A stretch of DNA of 64,000 nucleotides from Stramonita haemastoma (GCA_030674155.1 CM060342.1:23489079-23553078); one strand, 5' to 3'; counted from the first letter of the stretch, positions 21,701 through 32,157 are shown. Numbers and translations: made by a program. Notes: generated by a model not told the origin, from the letters alone.

Positions 21701-24700
21701 CATGAACATTTTACGTTACTTTACATTACATGATGAGACTATAAACCGAGGCCCTGTGTGCGAATGCACGCAGAACATCTTGTGCACACATTAAAACCCC
21801 GTTCCACCTTTCGGAGGAGCAGGCCATTGTGTGTCGGTAGGAGCGAATGACAAAATTTTTTTTAAAAACAGCATGCACACAGGTGTCATGTTTAGACACC
21901 ATCCCGGAGGGGGGGGGGGAAAAAAAGGGTAGGCGCTGTACTTGTGGCGATGCGCTCTCCCCGGGGAGTTAGTTAAAGTTAAAGTCTGTCCTGAGCCTAA
22001 GGCTCATCAGGCCGGTGCTTATCCCGGTTTCTGTGGCGTTAAGCGACTGAGAGTCATAGACTCCCCCCTGGATAGGACGCCAGTCTATCGCAGGGTTAAC
22101 CCCCAACACAAGGTTGGTACCCCTTTTACACCTGGGTGGGGTGAGAAAATAGCCGTAAAGTGCCTTTTCCAAGGGCACAACGCCATAGCCGAAAGCTGGG
22201 ATCGAACCCGCAACCTTTAGATTACGAGTCCAACGCCCTAACCACTTGACTATAGCGTCGGCTTCCCCGGGGAGAGCAGCCCGAATTTCACGCAGAGAAA
22301 TCTGCTGTGACATAAAGTGGTATAAAATAAATATAAAAAAATACAATAAATGACAACCACCTTAGTGCTTTGCCTGCAGGCCCATGATTGCACTTGTCTG
22401 GTATGAAAAAAGTTATGAGGTCGACAGACTTTTTTCTTTTTCTTTTACATTTTGAAGATTGATGATGTGAGTGGCTTTCCTCTTAGTGGATAATAATCTG
22501 AAAAATTTTTGTTCTAAACAGAAACAGCTCAAAATACAATTACAGCAATGGAGGACTCTGAACATGTAAGCATTTCTTAATTTTTTTTTTTTTTTTATTG
22601 CTAATCTCCAGGGGGTTGTGAACAGATATGCACAAGAAGCTTCTTTTCTTTTTTAAAATGCTTGTCTTCAGATGACTGTGAACCAAAAGGCATGAAAAAA
22701 ACCAACTGTTTAACATGCCTTTATCTGGGGGTATCTGAACATATAGACACAAAAAAGTTGTTTTTTTTAAATGAAATGTCCAAATACGTTTTTGGTAAAC
22801 ATACACACTTGGGGGAGAGGGGGAAAGGTTGTTTTTCGTTGGTGTTTTTTTTGTTGTTGTTGATGCTGTTCTCTGGCTACAGCTCAGACCTCACCAATGA
22901 TGAGATTTTTGTGTATAAAACAGTTTTTGCCCACCATGAAAGTAGCCGCATCCTGACTTTGGGGATAATGCCTGCAGTTTTCCGATGTATTTCTGTTATC
23001 CACTCTTGCTGGCATGAAAGGCCTACTCTTCTGAATGGCAGAACGGGTACTGACATGAGCGCAAGATGATCTACACGCCTTCATACATGAGGCCTTGGTT
23101 TATAGTCTCATTCAACGGTCTACTCATCATTCTAAAAAGAAAAAACTGAATCATGTGAGTAACAAAACAGCACTTATGAATCAAATCAGCAAACCAACCA
23201 TGATGATTCTAAAAAAGAAAATCTTACTAAAGCAAACATAAAGGCACGTATTAACTATGTACCTTTCAAGGAGTGTTTGAATCCGGATGATGAATGGACC
23301 AGAACAAATTTGCCCTTGTTCTCTAGCAGTATCTTGTGATCCTGTTTGACAGCTTCAGCAAACATGTACTGCACAAACTGGTCCTGAAGAAAAAAGAAAG
23401 AAAAAATCATGTATGTATATATGAGATACATGATAAAAGAACAAAGTGGTGGAAGAACAGAAACAGTGGGATCAAGATTGTGTACTGCATAAAAGTAAGC
23501 ATTCATGACTATTTCGTTCATAAGTGCTTTTCACAGTTTTACTTTGTGTACAATTGTGCAGGATAAGGTGTGCACACTGACTCAGGAATCAAAATATCAT
23601 TTAGGTAAAGGTGTTCCCATAACTTATGTGATTTTAGGGCAGTGAGACATCAGAGACCTCAGCTTCTCCAAGGGTGAGCCTATTGAAGGCAGCACCCATC
23701 TCCTCTCCCTCGCTGCTTTACTTTCCCTGACCCTAAAGAGGGAAGTTATCCACTGACAGCTGGGTGAACAGGGGGACTGTATTGAAGCCAAAGCACACAA
23801 ACGGTTACCCATCCAACTGGTAACCATGCTCAGTGCTTCTTAAACTTAGCTTGGGGAAAGCGAGTGCTCTGACCACTGAGCTATCCCGTCCCTGAATATC
23901 ATTTTCAGTCAAATAAAAAACTTGTTTGTCCTCCTCTCTACCTTTTCCTCCTATACAATATCTGTGATGACCGGCTTGGCTGTCAACTTTGTTTTGAAAT
24001 CTCTTCAATTCTATCAAAGGATGGACTGAAGGAAAAAAAAAGGTTTGATTTAACTGGTTATCAAACAAGGACAAAAACATAGCCCCCCCCCAAAAAAAAA
24101 GGTATCATTAAATACCGATTCCTCTGAAATCGGAGTATGGCTGTCTATATGGCGAGGTACTTGAAAATAGTCATACATGCAAACTTCTCATTCAGTGTGC
24201 AATTTCAATCTCACAGTGATTCCCAGGTGAGATGAGTGAGTCAGAGGGCACGTTCTGGGTGACCCCCCAGAGTGCTAAGCTGGGGAACAACAACAACAAT
24301 ACCGTTTATTCCACTTTCCCATAAAAGTCAATCCCTCCCCCCCCCCCCCCAATTTTTTTTTTTGGGGGGGAGGGGGGGAGAATGTAAAAGAAAAACAAGT
24401 AAAACAAAACAGAAACAAACAAAAAAAAACCCTACACAGAGAAATCCCATTGAATCTAAACAAAGAACAGAAGAGTACATACAGCATTTTCATATTCCTT
24501 CACCTTTTAAAATACCGTGGGTTTTTTCAAAAATTGATTTTTTTTTTACCTTTATTCATATATTTTCCGAAATGGAGCTATCAAAGTGACAACGTCAAAG
24601 ATCAATTAAACAAATAGCTTACCTTTACAAAACCTGGGCTTGCTACGAGTACACACTTCACCACTGAAAAAAGAAAGAACACAAAGTTATCCTTGAAAAT

Positions 24701-24919
24701 GCATAGGTCGACATAAATATCAAGATAAAAACAAAACAAAACAAAAAAAAACCCATACATGTCAAGATATATACATGTTCTAATGATTACACTTAACTCT
24801 ACACAGCCTTCTTTAGGAGTCCACATTTATATTAATATCAATCAATATCTCAATTCAGCAGTCTTCAGACAATTTTGGCTATAGGGGTACAGATGCATGA
24901 CTTGATAATCCTCTGCTGC

Positions 24920-25014
<95 letters not shown>

Positions 25015-26058
25015 CGCGCATGTGCATGAGTGCATGCATGTGTATACATGCATGCATGTATGCGTGTGTGTGTCTGTGAGTGCAGGCACACTCTCTCCCA
25101 CAGTCTCACACATCCACTCACCATTCAAACAATTACCTTTCAAAGACAAAAGCTCAGTATAAAATTGTGCAGCTACTTACAAAATGAAGCAAACTGAATA
25201 TATTCTTTTATACCGAGTGCTTATTCCATTATCCTCGATATAAAAGAATAAAATCAAATAAAATCAAAATCAAATCAAAAGCATCTGGACTGACAACTAT
25301 CAGCTAGGAAATCTATTACCATCCACCACAGTGACCACATCAATGCTAACACCTTGTTAACCTCTTTACTGCGCTGTTGACGAACAGTGTTTGTCATAGA
25401 AACCGTCACCAGCAATGCTCAGATGACGATTGCTGTTCGTCATGATTCAACGCTCTCTCTGTTTCGTCCAGCATATGCCTGAGCAAAATATGATTGCAGC
25501 AAAAGGGTTAAGGACAATACCTCAGTTGCAATCACCTCTTGAAGTATGAAGTCTACGTGTAAAATTGGGAAGCTAATTTTAAACTGAAATACTCACATCA
25601 ACATCAACTGTTTACTTTTTTTTGTTTGTCTGTTTGTTCCTCAGCTAGAGCTCTGAGATTCACCAATGGAGATATTTATACTTATGCAATTGTTTTTTAT
25701 GCAATTGTTTTTTCCCCACCAATCAGGTTGCCACATTCCGACTTTAGAGAAATTCTGTTTCAATAATGTAACCAACATTTCAAAGCTATAAAATCATAAA
25801 TACCAATAACTGCTTTAAATAATGGATATTTTATTTATTGATATTAGCTCACCTTCAAAATTGATATGTCTCAAAACAGCTTGCATGATCTGGTCATAGA
25901 ACCGATTGAGGCCCTGAAAATGAAATCAAAAGCACCTGCGTTCAAATCATACATACACCATAAAACCAATTACAAAGAAAGCAAATATACCTAAATTTAC
26001 ACACATAAATCATAATCATAATCATAATATTGTTTATAGCCCTACCAACCACGAAAGC

Positions 26059-26135
<77 letters not shown>

Positions 26136-26324
26136 ACACACACACACACTCCATTATCTTCGATATATGAGAATAAATAAATAAATCAAACAATCAAACA
26201 AACAAACAAACAAACAAACAAACGCATGCATGCATGCACACACGCATGCACACATGCACGCACGCACACACATACACACACACAACAATAGTTGCTGTCT
26301 GAGCATTCAACGAAGAAGAAGAAC

Positions 26325-26410
<86 letters not shown>

Positions 26411-26798
26411 GATGAAGAAGAAGAACAACAACAAGAACATAAAGAACAAGGACAAGAAGAACAACAACAAGAACAACAAGATTAAGAAAGAAAAAAAACG
26501 AAGAAGAAAAGTGGCAAGGATAAACAGAGAGAAACAAAAGAAAGCAACACCCACAGCACCCTTACCCTGGTGTGCTGGTCGCACAGCCCTTTCCGCTTCC
26601 TGGGGATGCTGGTTTCAATCTTGGCCCGCACCAGGGTCATGCTGCTGGTGACCAGGCAGACATGGGCAATGCCCTCCTGCATCACGATGGCCGCCAAATC
26701 CGCTGACTGGGATGGATCGCACGCCATGTCTGCAACAGGACACATTCCATGATGAGTCTGTCTGTGACATATATTTGTGTGTGTGTGGGGGGGGGGGG

Positions 26799-26888
<90 letters not shown>

Positions 26889-28180
26889 CTCAAAGTGTAA
26901 GTGAGTGCTTATGATCAAGAGGAATACTTTTACTACAAACAAGCGAGACAAAAAAATCAAATAGCTTTTTGTCTTTTTCTTTTTTAAATGACTATCAACC
27001 TATACAGAAATATTTTGGTAACCTAAGCAACGTTAATAAAACTACAGACTGACTAACAGAGATAAGCACTCATAGACAGGAATACAACATTAAAAAGCAT
27101 AGATATCATTCTTCTCAAAAGAATCGCTGAAAGATTTGCATGTAGTCTATCTCTATGAATGCAACTCATATTTAAATGAATCAACACAAATTCATATGAT
27201 CTGAATACCACTTTCCTCACAATATCTGATTACTCATCCAAGCACAATCAAAACAATAAAACAAGAGTGAACATTCAAAAAAAAAAAGAATTCAGAGGGT
27301 TTGAACTAAAAGCCAAGAAAAATAATAATCATTACCTATGCGTTCCAGCGCAACACTGTCCCATTCCTGTTTGCTCAGAGTGAAAGGTCGATTCAGTTCA
27401 AGGTCAAGGGTGTGGTATGCCCCCATCTAAAAAACAAACAAAAAATGATAAAGAAAAGTTTCAAGCATGACATTTAATATGAAGAGTTTATCTGCTTATT
27501 ACGAGAATAAATATATATTTCAACTAATGGAAAAATTGGAAAAGAAAGAAACTTAAAGACAAACAAACCAAAATTGAAAACAGAGGCTTCAGACAAAACC
27601 TGGACCCCATCTGCTGCACGCTGGAAACAACTGTGTGGAACAGATAAATCAGTACTAGGGATATAAGATAGCCGCCGCTGTGGCCTAGTGGTTAGGGCGT
27701 TGTACTCGTAATCTAAAGGTTGCGGGTTCGATCCCAGCTATTCCGCTATGGCGTTGTGCCCTTGGAAAAGGCACTTTACGGCTATTTTCTCACCCCACCC
27801 AGGTGTAAAAGGGGTACCAACCTTGTGTTGGGGGTTAACCCTGCGATAGACTGGCGTCCTATCCAGGGGGGAGTCTATGACTCTCAGTCGCTTAACGCCA
27901 CAGAAACCGGGATAAGCACCGGCCTGATGAGCCTTAAGGCTCGGGACAGACTTTAACTTTAACTAGGGATATAAGATATTAAGTCACCATCCCAGATTCA
28001 AATCCATTCCAAAGCTCTGGAAACATCCATTGAGTTTATTATTGAGTTTATCATTGTGATTATTAAAGAAATATGTAATCCTCACTCTGCCAAAATAAAC
28101 TGGAGACCCTGACAATCTGTTTCAACCATCATGATCATTTTATTAAAATCCATTTTATGTTTTACACACACACACACACA

Positions 28181-28253
<73 letters not shown>

Positions 28254-30640
28254 AGAGTCATATAATATGTTTTACACACAATTACAAGCTGACAGACTCA
28301 GAAAAAACACCTAGAAAACTAACACACACAAATGATTTTTTTTTAAAACAAAAAACAAATAAACAAAAAAAGAGAAATATATCTTGGGATTTCTGCAATG
28401 TCTTGCTACTATTATTATATATCATAAATTAAGTATGAATATAAATTATTTCTTCATCACAAGAAGCAGCTTGGCAAATAAAAAATTTCTATTAATCACA
28501 ACACTTAATTAAAATCATTACATAAACTCCTTTACTCTGAACACACAAGATATGTAGTACAGTTCTTGTATCGAATCATACCAAAGGTAACTCCTGTCTT
28601 TTCGTTTAGTCTACCTCTCAGACTTTCTACACACATCACTACATTTTCATGTTCTACACAACAGTTTTGCGCGTGACTCTTTTACCTTGACATACTGATT
28701 CTCACAGATGTTTCGACCTTTCACCCTCAGTACACACGCCTGTGTGTCGAAATCGATGTCCTCTACACGGATGGTGAGAGTTGTCCGCACTTTGCTGGCG
28801 TTGGTGCTGCCGGTGGCGGATTCTGTGGTCACTTTCCTTTCAACAAAAGAGGAGGAGAGGTGTTAACCGAAAAAAAAATGTACAAAAAGAGAATTTACAA
28901 AAAGAGAATTTACAAAAAATAGAATGTACCAAAAAAGAATTTACAAGTGTTTGTTTCTCTTATCTATTCTTTACTTAATCCTTCTTCTTTATGAGAATTT
29001 CGAAAAGGCAGCATTGGATAAAAAAGAAAAAAAAGGCAGCATTGATTCCTAAGACTTAAGTTAAGTCTGACTTTCATTTTCATTTCCTCAAAACTGACCA
29101 AAAAAGTCTAATAATACTGCAAGTCTTCAATACTGTTTATCTATCTATTCTTTACTTAATACTTCTTTATTATAAGAATTTTAAAACGGCAGCATTGGAA
29201 AAAAAAAAAAAGGCAGCATTAATTCTTAACGACTTAAGACTTAAGTATGACTTTCATTTTCACTTCCTCAAAACTGACCAAAAAGTCTGATAAAACTTGA
29301 GTCTTTATTTACCTGATGGTTGTGGAACGAAGAGTGTCCCCCACATTGACCAGATTGTAGGATGCCACATGTCTTCTGATTCTTCGGCAACCAAAGTCAC
29401 AGACCTGAAACAAGTAAAAATTAAAAATATAAATTTGTCATCTCATACTGACCTGAAAGTGAAACCATATCATTTCCTTTTGTAATTAAAACAGTAAAAA
29501 GTGACTGTTTCTTAACTAAATCAACGTGAATGAGAACAAAAAATGTCATCTGTGGAATCTATGCTCTAGCTCTCATGAGAGCTTTGGAGGGGAGGGGGAT
29601 TCGTTCCTTGGCTAGTGCTCTTGAGGTTCACCAATGGTGAGATTTTGTGTATGCGACTGTTTTTATCCACCATTAAGGTAGTCACATTCTGACCTGGGAT
29701 ACAAGAGCTTTTGATTCCTGTCTTGGGGTCTTTTTGTTTTTCACACTAGTAGACCAGGGCAATGACAAAAATGTATGCAGTAAGAGTATCACACTCAAGT
29801 CTCAAGATAAAAAAAAACAATCGATGTGGATTCAAATTACTGTGAGCTATCCATTTCAGAGGGCTGGGATTAACATTGATTCCAAACTTTATTTTGTTCC
29901 CTTGCAAGGCATTCAGGTGATACTTTTTTCTATCTTTTTTTTTTTTTTTGGGGGGGGGGGGGGGGGAATTCCATAGACTTAAAACTCATAAAAATTCTCT
30001 CTTATGCCAAAGTCGGATGCGCTGGGCCTGACCTGTCCGGTGATTAACGGCAGTGTGACTCATTTTCACTCATATAAGTTTTTATAACAGACATTGAGAC
30101 AACAATAGTTGCTGTCTGAGCACTCCACAAAGAAGAAGATGAGACTTCAAACCAAGTTTATCTGTGGCAATACTGTCACAGTGTGTCAATACAATCCACA
30201 ATAAACATCTTGCGTGTGCCACATCATTAATTCAAAACCCACCCATGAAAGTTGAAGATAAAACTATGTAGTGAAAGACCGTTACTGTAATACTAGTGTA
30301 CTACTACTACTAGGCATACTATTACTATTATAATTATTAGGCCACTTCAGTCTGGTAGAAAAATGACATGAAGCTACTGCTCCAAATGCTAGCATCCAGA
30401 TCCTCACTGGATATCTAGCGATATATATATATAGATAGATATATATATATAGAAAATTTTCGCTTCTATTCTGAAGCTTTATCAGGCTGAAATCAACCAA
30501 TAAAGAGATGAAGTTGAACACAGTCGTGTTTTTATCATTATTTTACTGTTTTTACCTCAACTGTGTGACTGGAGGAGCAGTGCCACAGAACTGTGGTTTT
30601 ATCAAGTCAACTATATAATATATATATATATATATTATAT

Positions 30641-30698
<58 letters not shown>

Positions 30699-30961
30699 GG
30701 TCGGTTTCAAAACGAATGGCGAGTACTGCAGTAGTAGGCCTAGTCGAGTTCTATGTGGGAACAGATGACAATATTTACACAACTGCATACACACGGGGAC
30801 TGGATGAAAAAACACAAGAGTGCTTATTCTATTATCCTCGATATAAAACTAAAAGAATAAAATAAATGAATAATAAATCAAATTAATATGTTGACATGTA
30901 AAAAAGAAGTGTTGTGTTCTTACCCGGCGCCTTTGTCGATCACTTTGCTGATTAACTTCAT
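17846..30961 (-). CDS. PELO: Pelota (mRNA surveillance and ribosome rescue factor), complete gene
   Basis: Twelve coding exons on the minus strand, in order: 30924-30961, 29313-29404, 28686-28836, 27336-27426, 26566-26729, 25853-25913, 24623-24663, 23263-23383, 21529-21649, 20160-20231, 18758-18864, 17846-17925. They total 1139 nt, one short of 380 codons; the family is usually ~385 aa. The start [13 protein letters not shown] matches the conserved Pelota N-terminus. The eRF1-like N-terminal domain (exons 1-4), middle domain (5-8, with [17 protein letters not shown]) and C-terminal domain (8-12, with [19 protein letters not shown]) are in order; the GGQ motif of eRF1 is absent, as expected. 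Known role: with the GTPase HBS1 it enters the empty A site of stalled ribosomes and with ABCE1 splits them (no-go and non-stop decay). All introns are GT-AG. Exon 2 lacks one base at ~29361, which breaks the frame as given. Confidence 0.97.
18062..18150 (+). mobile_element. SINE family B, head fragment
   Basis: B box GTGGGTTCGATTCCTAGCC at ~18103, with the downstream CTTGCCCTTCTTTCTTCCCA block. It lies in PELO intron 11. Confidence 0.6.
18190..18739. repeat. G-run/C-run rich tract in PELO intron 11
   Basis: G23-type run at ~18197-18219, G-rich sequence at ~18328-18352, C runs at ~18482-18496 and an uninterrupted run of ~39 C at 18701-18739. On the PELO strand the last is G39, starting 19 nt past the exon 11 donor. 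Confidence 0.9.
18758..18864 (-). CDS. PELO: PELO exon 11
   Basis: Encodes [20 protein letters not shown] and SLHVSGE; donor GTGAGT. Highly conserved family block. Confidence 0.96.
18890..19240 (+). mobile_element. 5'-truncated retroposon with poly(A) and a 16-bp TSD
   Basis: AAATCTTGTCATGGCT occurs at 18890-18905 and 19225-19240. Between them 319 bp end in CTGAATAAAAATGGTT and an A-run. This is the hallmark of target-primed reverse transcription: poly(A) signal, A tail and long TSD. The source family is not identified. It is antisense to PELO, in intron 10. Confidence 0.85.
19270..19855 (-). mobile_element. SINE family B interrupted by family H
   Basis: The 3' end of B (GGTTCACCAATGGTGAGAGT on the plus strand) lies at ~19301-19320 and its body and head at ~19500-19855 (head block TGGCTTGAACCCAGGCCATC). 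The ~170 bp between is family H (19330-19500), so H inserted into B. Confidence 0.65.
19330..19500 (+). mobile_element. Retroposon family H, partial
   Basis: Contains ATTTCTCTGCGTGAAATCCG and CTGCTCTCCCCAGGGAGAGC. A reverse-orientation copy split by a family C SINE lies at 21930-22335. Confidence 0.6.
19862..20063 (+). mobile_element. Retroposon family G, 3' fragment
   Basis: Matches, in opposite orientation, the 3' part of the 864-bp element at 39663-40526 (ACACCACCAAAGTGAC, GGTCCCTGTGGACT). Confidence 0.55.
20160..20231 (-). CDS. PELO: PELO exon 10
   Basis: Encodes [20 protein letters not shown] and ELF; acceptor TTGCAG, donor GTGAGT. Confidence 0.95.
20322..20616 (+). mobile_element. SINE family C (tRNA head, conserved 3' domain)
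   Basis: tRNA-like head with A box TAGTCTAGTGGTTAG, anticodon-loop remnant CTCGTAA and B box GGTTCGATCCC, then a body with GCACTTTACGGCTATTTTCT and a 3' domain containing GACTGGCGTCCTATCCAGG and GAAACCGGGATAAG. The 3' domain resembles the MetaSINE superfamily; that assignment is from memory and needs a database match. Confidence 0.85.
20640..20740 (-). mobile_element. SINE family B fragment
   Basis: Carries ATGGTGTCTTAACACCGACA and a TCATCCGTTCCTATTGGCATG block, matching the B body on the minus strand. Confidence 0.5.
20780..21480 (-). repeat. Family F repeat with expanded (GATGG)n and an internal LINE fragment
   Basis: The two ends of family F (minus strand) lie at ~20780-20945 and ~21428-21480; intact copies occur at 48390-48575 and 52115-52315. 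In those copies a short CCATTCCATTCC tract lies at this point. Here it has grown into GGGATGGGATAAGAT-type repeats (20936-20995 and 21285-21425) and holds the LINE fragment at 21002-21280. Confidence 0.7.
21002..21280 (-). pseudogene. LINE ORF2 C-terminal fragment
   Basis: Minus-strand translation contains [19 protein letters not shown] and [20 protein letters not shown], then DNIKDWT. This is the typical C-terminus of a widespread LINE type; related fragments lie at 32410 and 35330. Confidence 0.8.
21529..21649 (-). CDS. PELO: PELO exon 9
   Basis: Encodes [20 protein letters not shown] and [18 protein letters not shown]; donor GTATGA. The open frame runs on into the intron for a few codons, so a naive ORF call would overextend it. 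Confidence 0.96.
21730..21915 (+). mobile_element. SINE family B, 5'-truncated
   Basis: Body block GATGAGACTATAAACCGAGG through GTGTCATGTTTAGACACCAT. Confidence 0.65.
21930..22335 (-). mobile_element. Retroposon family H split by a SINE C insertion
   Basis: H sequence (GCGATGCGCTCTCCCC on the left, GAGAGCAGCCCGAATTTCAC on the right) is interrupted by SINE C at 21969-22263. Confidence 0.7.
21969..22263 (-). mobile_element. SINE family C inserted in family H
   Basis: Full copy on the minus strand, flanked by the 11-bp duplication TCCCCGGGGAG (21958-21968 and 22264-22274). The duplicated sequence is itself a palindrome from family H. Confidence 0.9.
22870..23115 (-). mobile_element. SINE family B
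   Basis: On the plus strand CTCACCAATGATGAGATTTT, CCCACCATGAAAGTAGCC and GGCCTACTCTTCTGAATGGC match the reversed B body. PELO intron 8. Confidence 0.65.
23263..23383 (-). CDS. PELO: PELO exon 8
   Basis: Encodes [20 protein letters not shown] and [12 protein letters not shown]; acceptor TTCTTCAG, donor GTACAT. Confidence 0.96.
23603..23895 (-). mobile_element. SINE family D (tRNA + 5S rRNA-like head)
   Basis: Minus-strand copy: GGGACGGGATAGCTCAGTGG, then a 5S-like block decayed to TAACTTAAGA-type sequence with GGTTACCAGTTGGATGGGTA, then GTAAAGCAGCGAGGGAGAGG. PELO intron 8 region. Confidence 0.8.
24110..24297 (+). mobile_element. Retroposon family E with (AAC)n tail
   Basis: Runs from TTCCTCTGAAATCGGAGTAT to GCTAAGCTGGGGAACAACAA. 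Confidence 0.75.
24623..24663 (-). CDS. PELO: PELO exon 7
   Basis: 41-nt exon encoding [13 protein letters not shown], a near-invariant family motif; acceptor TTTTCAG, donor GTAAGC. Confidence 0.95.
24919..25013. repeat. (TG)n microsatellite
   Basis: ~47 TG units in PELO intron 6. Confidence 0.97.
25208..25265 (+). mobile_element. SINE family A, tail fragment
   Basis: TGCTTATTCCATTATCCTCG, then ATATAAAAGAATAAAATC. Confidence 0.7.
25361..25507. mobile_element. piggyBac-like MITE, 147 bp, TTAA-flanked
   Basis: TTAA at 25357-25360 and 25508-25511. Ends CCTCTTTACTGC and (reverse) CCCTTTTGCTGC form imperfect TIRs. An inner palindrome GACGAACAG ... CTGTTCGTC is present. TTAA target sites and CCC ends are piggyBac hallmarks. 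PELO intron 6. Confidence 0.65.
25630..25760 (-). mobile_element. SINE family B, 3'-end fragment
   Basis: Contains AGATTCACCAATGGAGATAT and CCACCAATCAGGTTGCCACA. Confidence 0.55.
25853..25913 (-). CDS. PELO: PELO exon 6
   Basis: Encodes [20 protein letters not shown]; acceptor CAG, donor GTGAGC. Confidence 0.95.
26058..26200. repeat. (CA)n and SINE A tail fragment
   Basis: ~90-nt CA tract, then CCATTATCTTCGATATATGA with an AATA-rich tail. Confidence 0.85.
26318..26515. repeat. (CAG)n trinucleotide repeat followed by a GAA/CAA-rich tract
   Basis: About 25 CAG units with a few CAA and TAG interruptions (26324-26405), then purine-rich AAGAACAACAAC-type sequence. On the PELO strand it is (CTG)n within intron 5. 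Confidence 0.95.
26566..26729 (-). CDS. PELO: PELO exon 5
   Basis: Encodes [20 protein letters not shown], then [14 protein letters not shown]; acceptor TTGCAG, donor GTAAGG. The IPRKRKG motif is characteristic of Pelota. Confidence 0.97.
26775..26887. repeat. (TG)n microsatellite with a G-run
   Basis: PELO intron 4, ~50 TG units. Confidence 0.97.
27336..27426 (-). CDS. PELO: PELO exon 4
   Basis: Encodes [20 protein letters not shown] and [10 protein letters not shown]. Confidence 0.97.
27654..27978 (+). mobile_element. SINE family C with a 17-bp TSD
   Basis: ACTAGGGATATAAGATA is present at 27654-27670 and 27962-27978, bounding a complete 291-bp SINE C with tRNA-like A and B boxes. The perfect duplication suggests a recent insertion. 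PELO intron 3. Confidence 0.95.
28163..28252. repeat. (CA)n microsatellite
   Basis: PELO intron 3. Confidence 0.97.
28686..28836 (-). CDS. PELO: PELO exon 3
   Basis: Encodes [20 protein letters not shown] and [20 protein letters not shown]. Acceptor GTTGAAAG, donor GTAAAA. Confidence 0.97.
28965..29305. repeat. Tandem duplication (~180 bp) in PELO intron 2
   Basis: The blocks at ~28970-29125 and ~29148-29300 share TCTTTACTTAAT, GGCAGCATTGGA, GACTTTCATTTTCA and TCCTCAAAACTGACCAAAAA. The second ends just inside the exon 2 donor. Confidence 0.85.
29313..29404 (-). CDS. PELO: PELO exon 2, with an apparent missing base
   Basis: Encodes [14 protein letters not shown] in one frame and [15 protein letters not shown] in another; both halves are strongly Pelota-like. 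The shift falls at ~29360-29362. Acceptor TTTCAG, donor GTAAAT. Confidence 0.93.
29590..29700 (-). mobile_element. SINE family B, 3'-end fragment
   Basis: GGTTCACCAATGGTGAGATT, then CCACCATTAAGGTAGTCACA. PELO intron 1. Confidence 0.65.
29701..30615 (-). other. PELO intron 1, rest
   Basis: A G-run at ~29950-29966 and an (AT)n/(ATAG)n stretch at ~30420-30450. No gene seen. Confidence 0.6.
30617..30866. repeat. (TA)n followed by a SINE A 3' part (30744-30866, +)
   Basis: ~75-nt TA tract; then GTGGGAACAGATGACAATAT through ATTATCCTCGATATAAAACT. Confidence 0.85.
30924..30961 (-). CDS. PELO: PELO exon 1 (start codon 30959-30961)
   Basis: Encodes [13 protein letters not shown]; donor GTAAGA. The start is fixed by agreement with the conserved Pelota N-terminus MKL. 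Confidence 0.95.
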
Positions 30962-31600
30962 TTTCTTTCACCACAGTGTCCTTCCAATGTTGTTACAAAC
31001 TGTTGTGAAAAGTAAAGACGAACTTTACTGTCTTAGACCTATACTCTGTAAAGAGGCTGTGTTAAAACGAAACAGACTGGTTGATTGCGTGATACTTGTG
31101 TCATCCATTTTCCAAGGGAAGCTATTCTGTTAAGGGTCGTTGAGAGTTAGGTTACCCTTAGGCTAGGCCTACTTGAGCCTCGCCCCTAGTGCCTTTCAAT
31201 AATTTTTTTGCCCTCTTTTTTCTTCTTCTTTTTTTCAGGTTTATCGATTTCGTGATCTTATAGTTATCTGCTATTGAAATTTAAGTTTTTCCAGTTCTAA
31301 ATCTCTATCATTGGAACAATGAAGTCTTGTCAACCCAACATGAACTTTCAGTTTACGTCGAGAAGGTGTCGATACAAAATTACCACCACAACCAGAGCAA
31401 TTCATAGGGACAAAATCCAACACAGCCACGTAGTTTAAAAACAGCAGCAACAACAACAAACAAACAAACCAAAATTCATATTCTATAAATACGAATGATT
31501 TCATCAGAAATTTCATGTAAAATTGAAACAAACATTGAGAAAAAAGAAAGGGGGGGGGGGGGGGGGGGGGAGTCGGGAGGGGCGGGGGTTATTTCTATGA
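30962..31600. other. PELO upstream region
   Basis: No TATA box was recognised. A minus-strand peptide near 31280-31430 (MNCSGCGGNFVSTPSRRKLK) looks like a zinc-finger scrap of a mobile element; not assigned. G20-type run at ~31551-31571. Confidence 0.4.
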
Positions 31601-31604
31601 CAAT

Positions 31605-31850
31605 GAAATATTATGCACTCGTGTACATTTTTGTTTTAACATCTAGTCCCGGTGCGTAAGCAGTTTTGTCAATTTTATTATCAGTTCCCACCAGCACACA
31701 ATGGTCTGCTTTTCCGAAAAGTAGAACAGGTTTTAATACGCGATGAGATGTTTTGCTTGCGTTCGCACAGGGAGACTCGGTTTATAGGACAGTCTCGAAC
31801 TTTGGCCCTCAGATTATCAGCCTTTAACGACATAGCTATCCCGTCCCCAT
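31605..31850 (-). mobile_element. SINE family A, diverged
   Basis: AACATCTAGTCCCGGTGCGT, ACACAATGGTCTGCTTTTCC and CATAGCTATCCCGTCCCC in reversed order relative to the family A consensus. Confidence 0.7.
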
Positions 31851-32154
31851 TCTGTTTTATTTTATTTTATTTGCTTTTCTTTATCTATTTTGTCTAATTT
31901 GAATTTATTTTATTTTGTCTTCTATTGTCTTGTTCTCTTATTTTGTTTCATTTATTTTATTATATTCTGTTGTGTTGTTCCCATGTTTTGAAATTCATTT
32001 TAATGTATTTTGCTTGGAAGGGTTCTTTCTTCTTTTTTGTTTCTTTTTAGGACTCATCAACGTGTTTGTTATTCAAAATTAAAATTCAATTTTGTTCATT
32101 TTCAGTCGTATTTTCTTCGGAATTTTGCGAATAGTCTCCATGAAAGGGCACACA

Positions 32155-32157
<3 letters not shown>

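Noticed and set aside
26186..26584. 132-aa Leu-rich and Ser/Ala-rich open frames
   Set aside because: Translations of the CAG/CTG repeat in PELO intron 5.
27720..27956. A recurring ~80-aa open frame (also near 20407, 21969 and 38250)
   Set aside because: All are the same frame through SINE family C copies; the peptide is a by-product of the SINE body.
31271..31531. 86-aa minus-strand frame with a CSGCGG motif upstream of PELO
   Set aside because: Zinc-finger-like scrap only; no splice partner, start context or recognised family.
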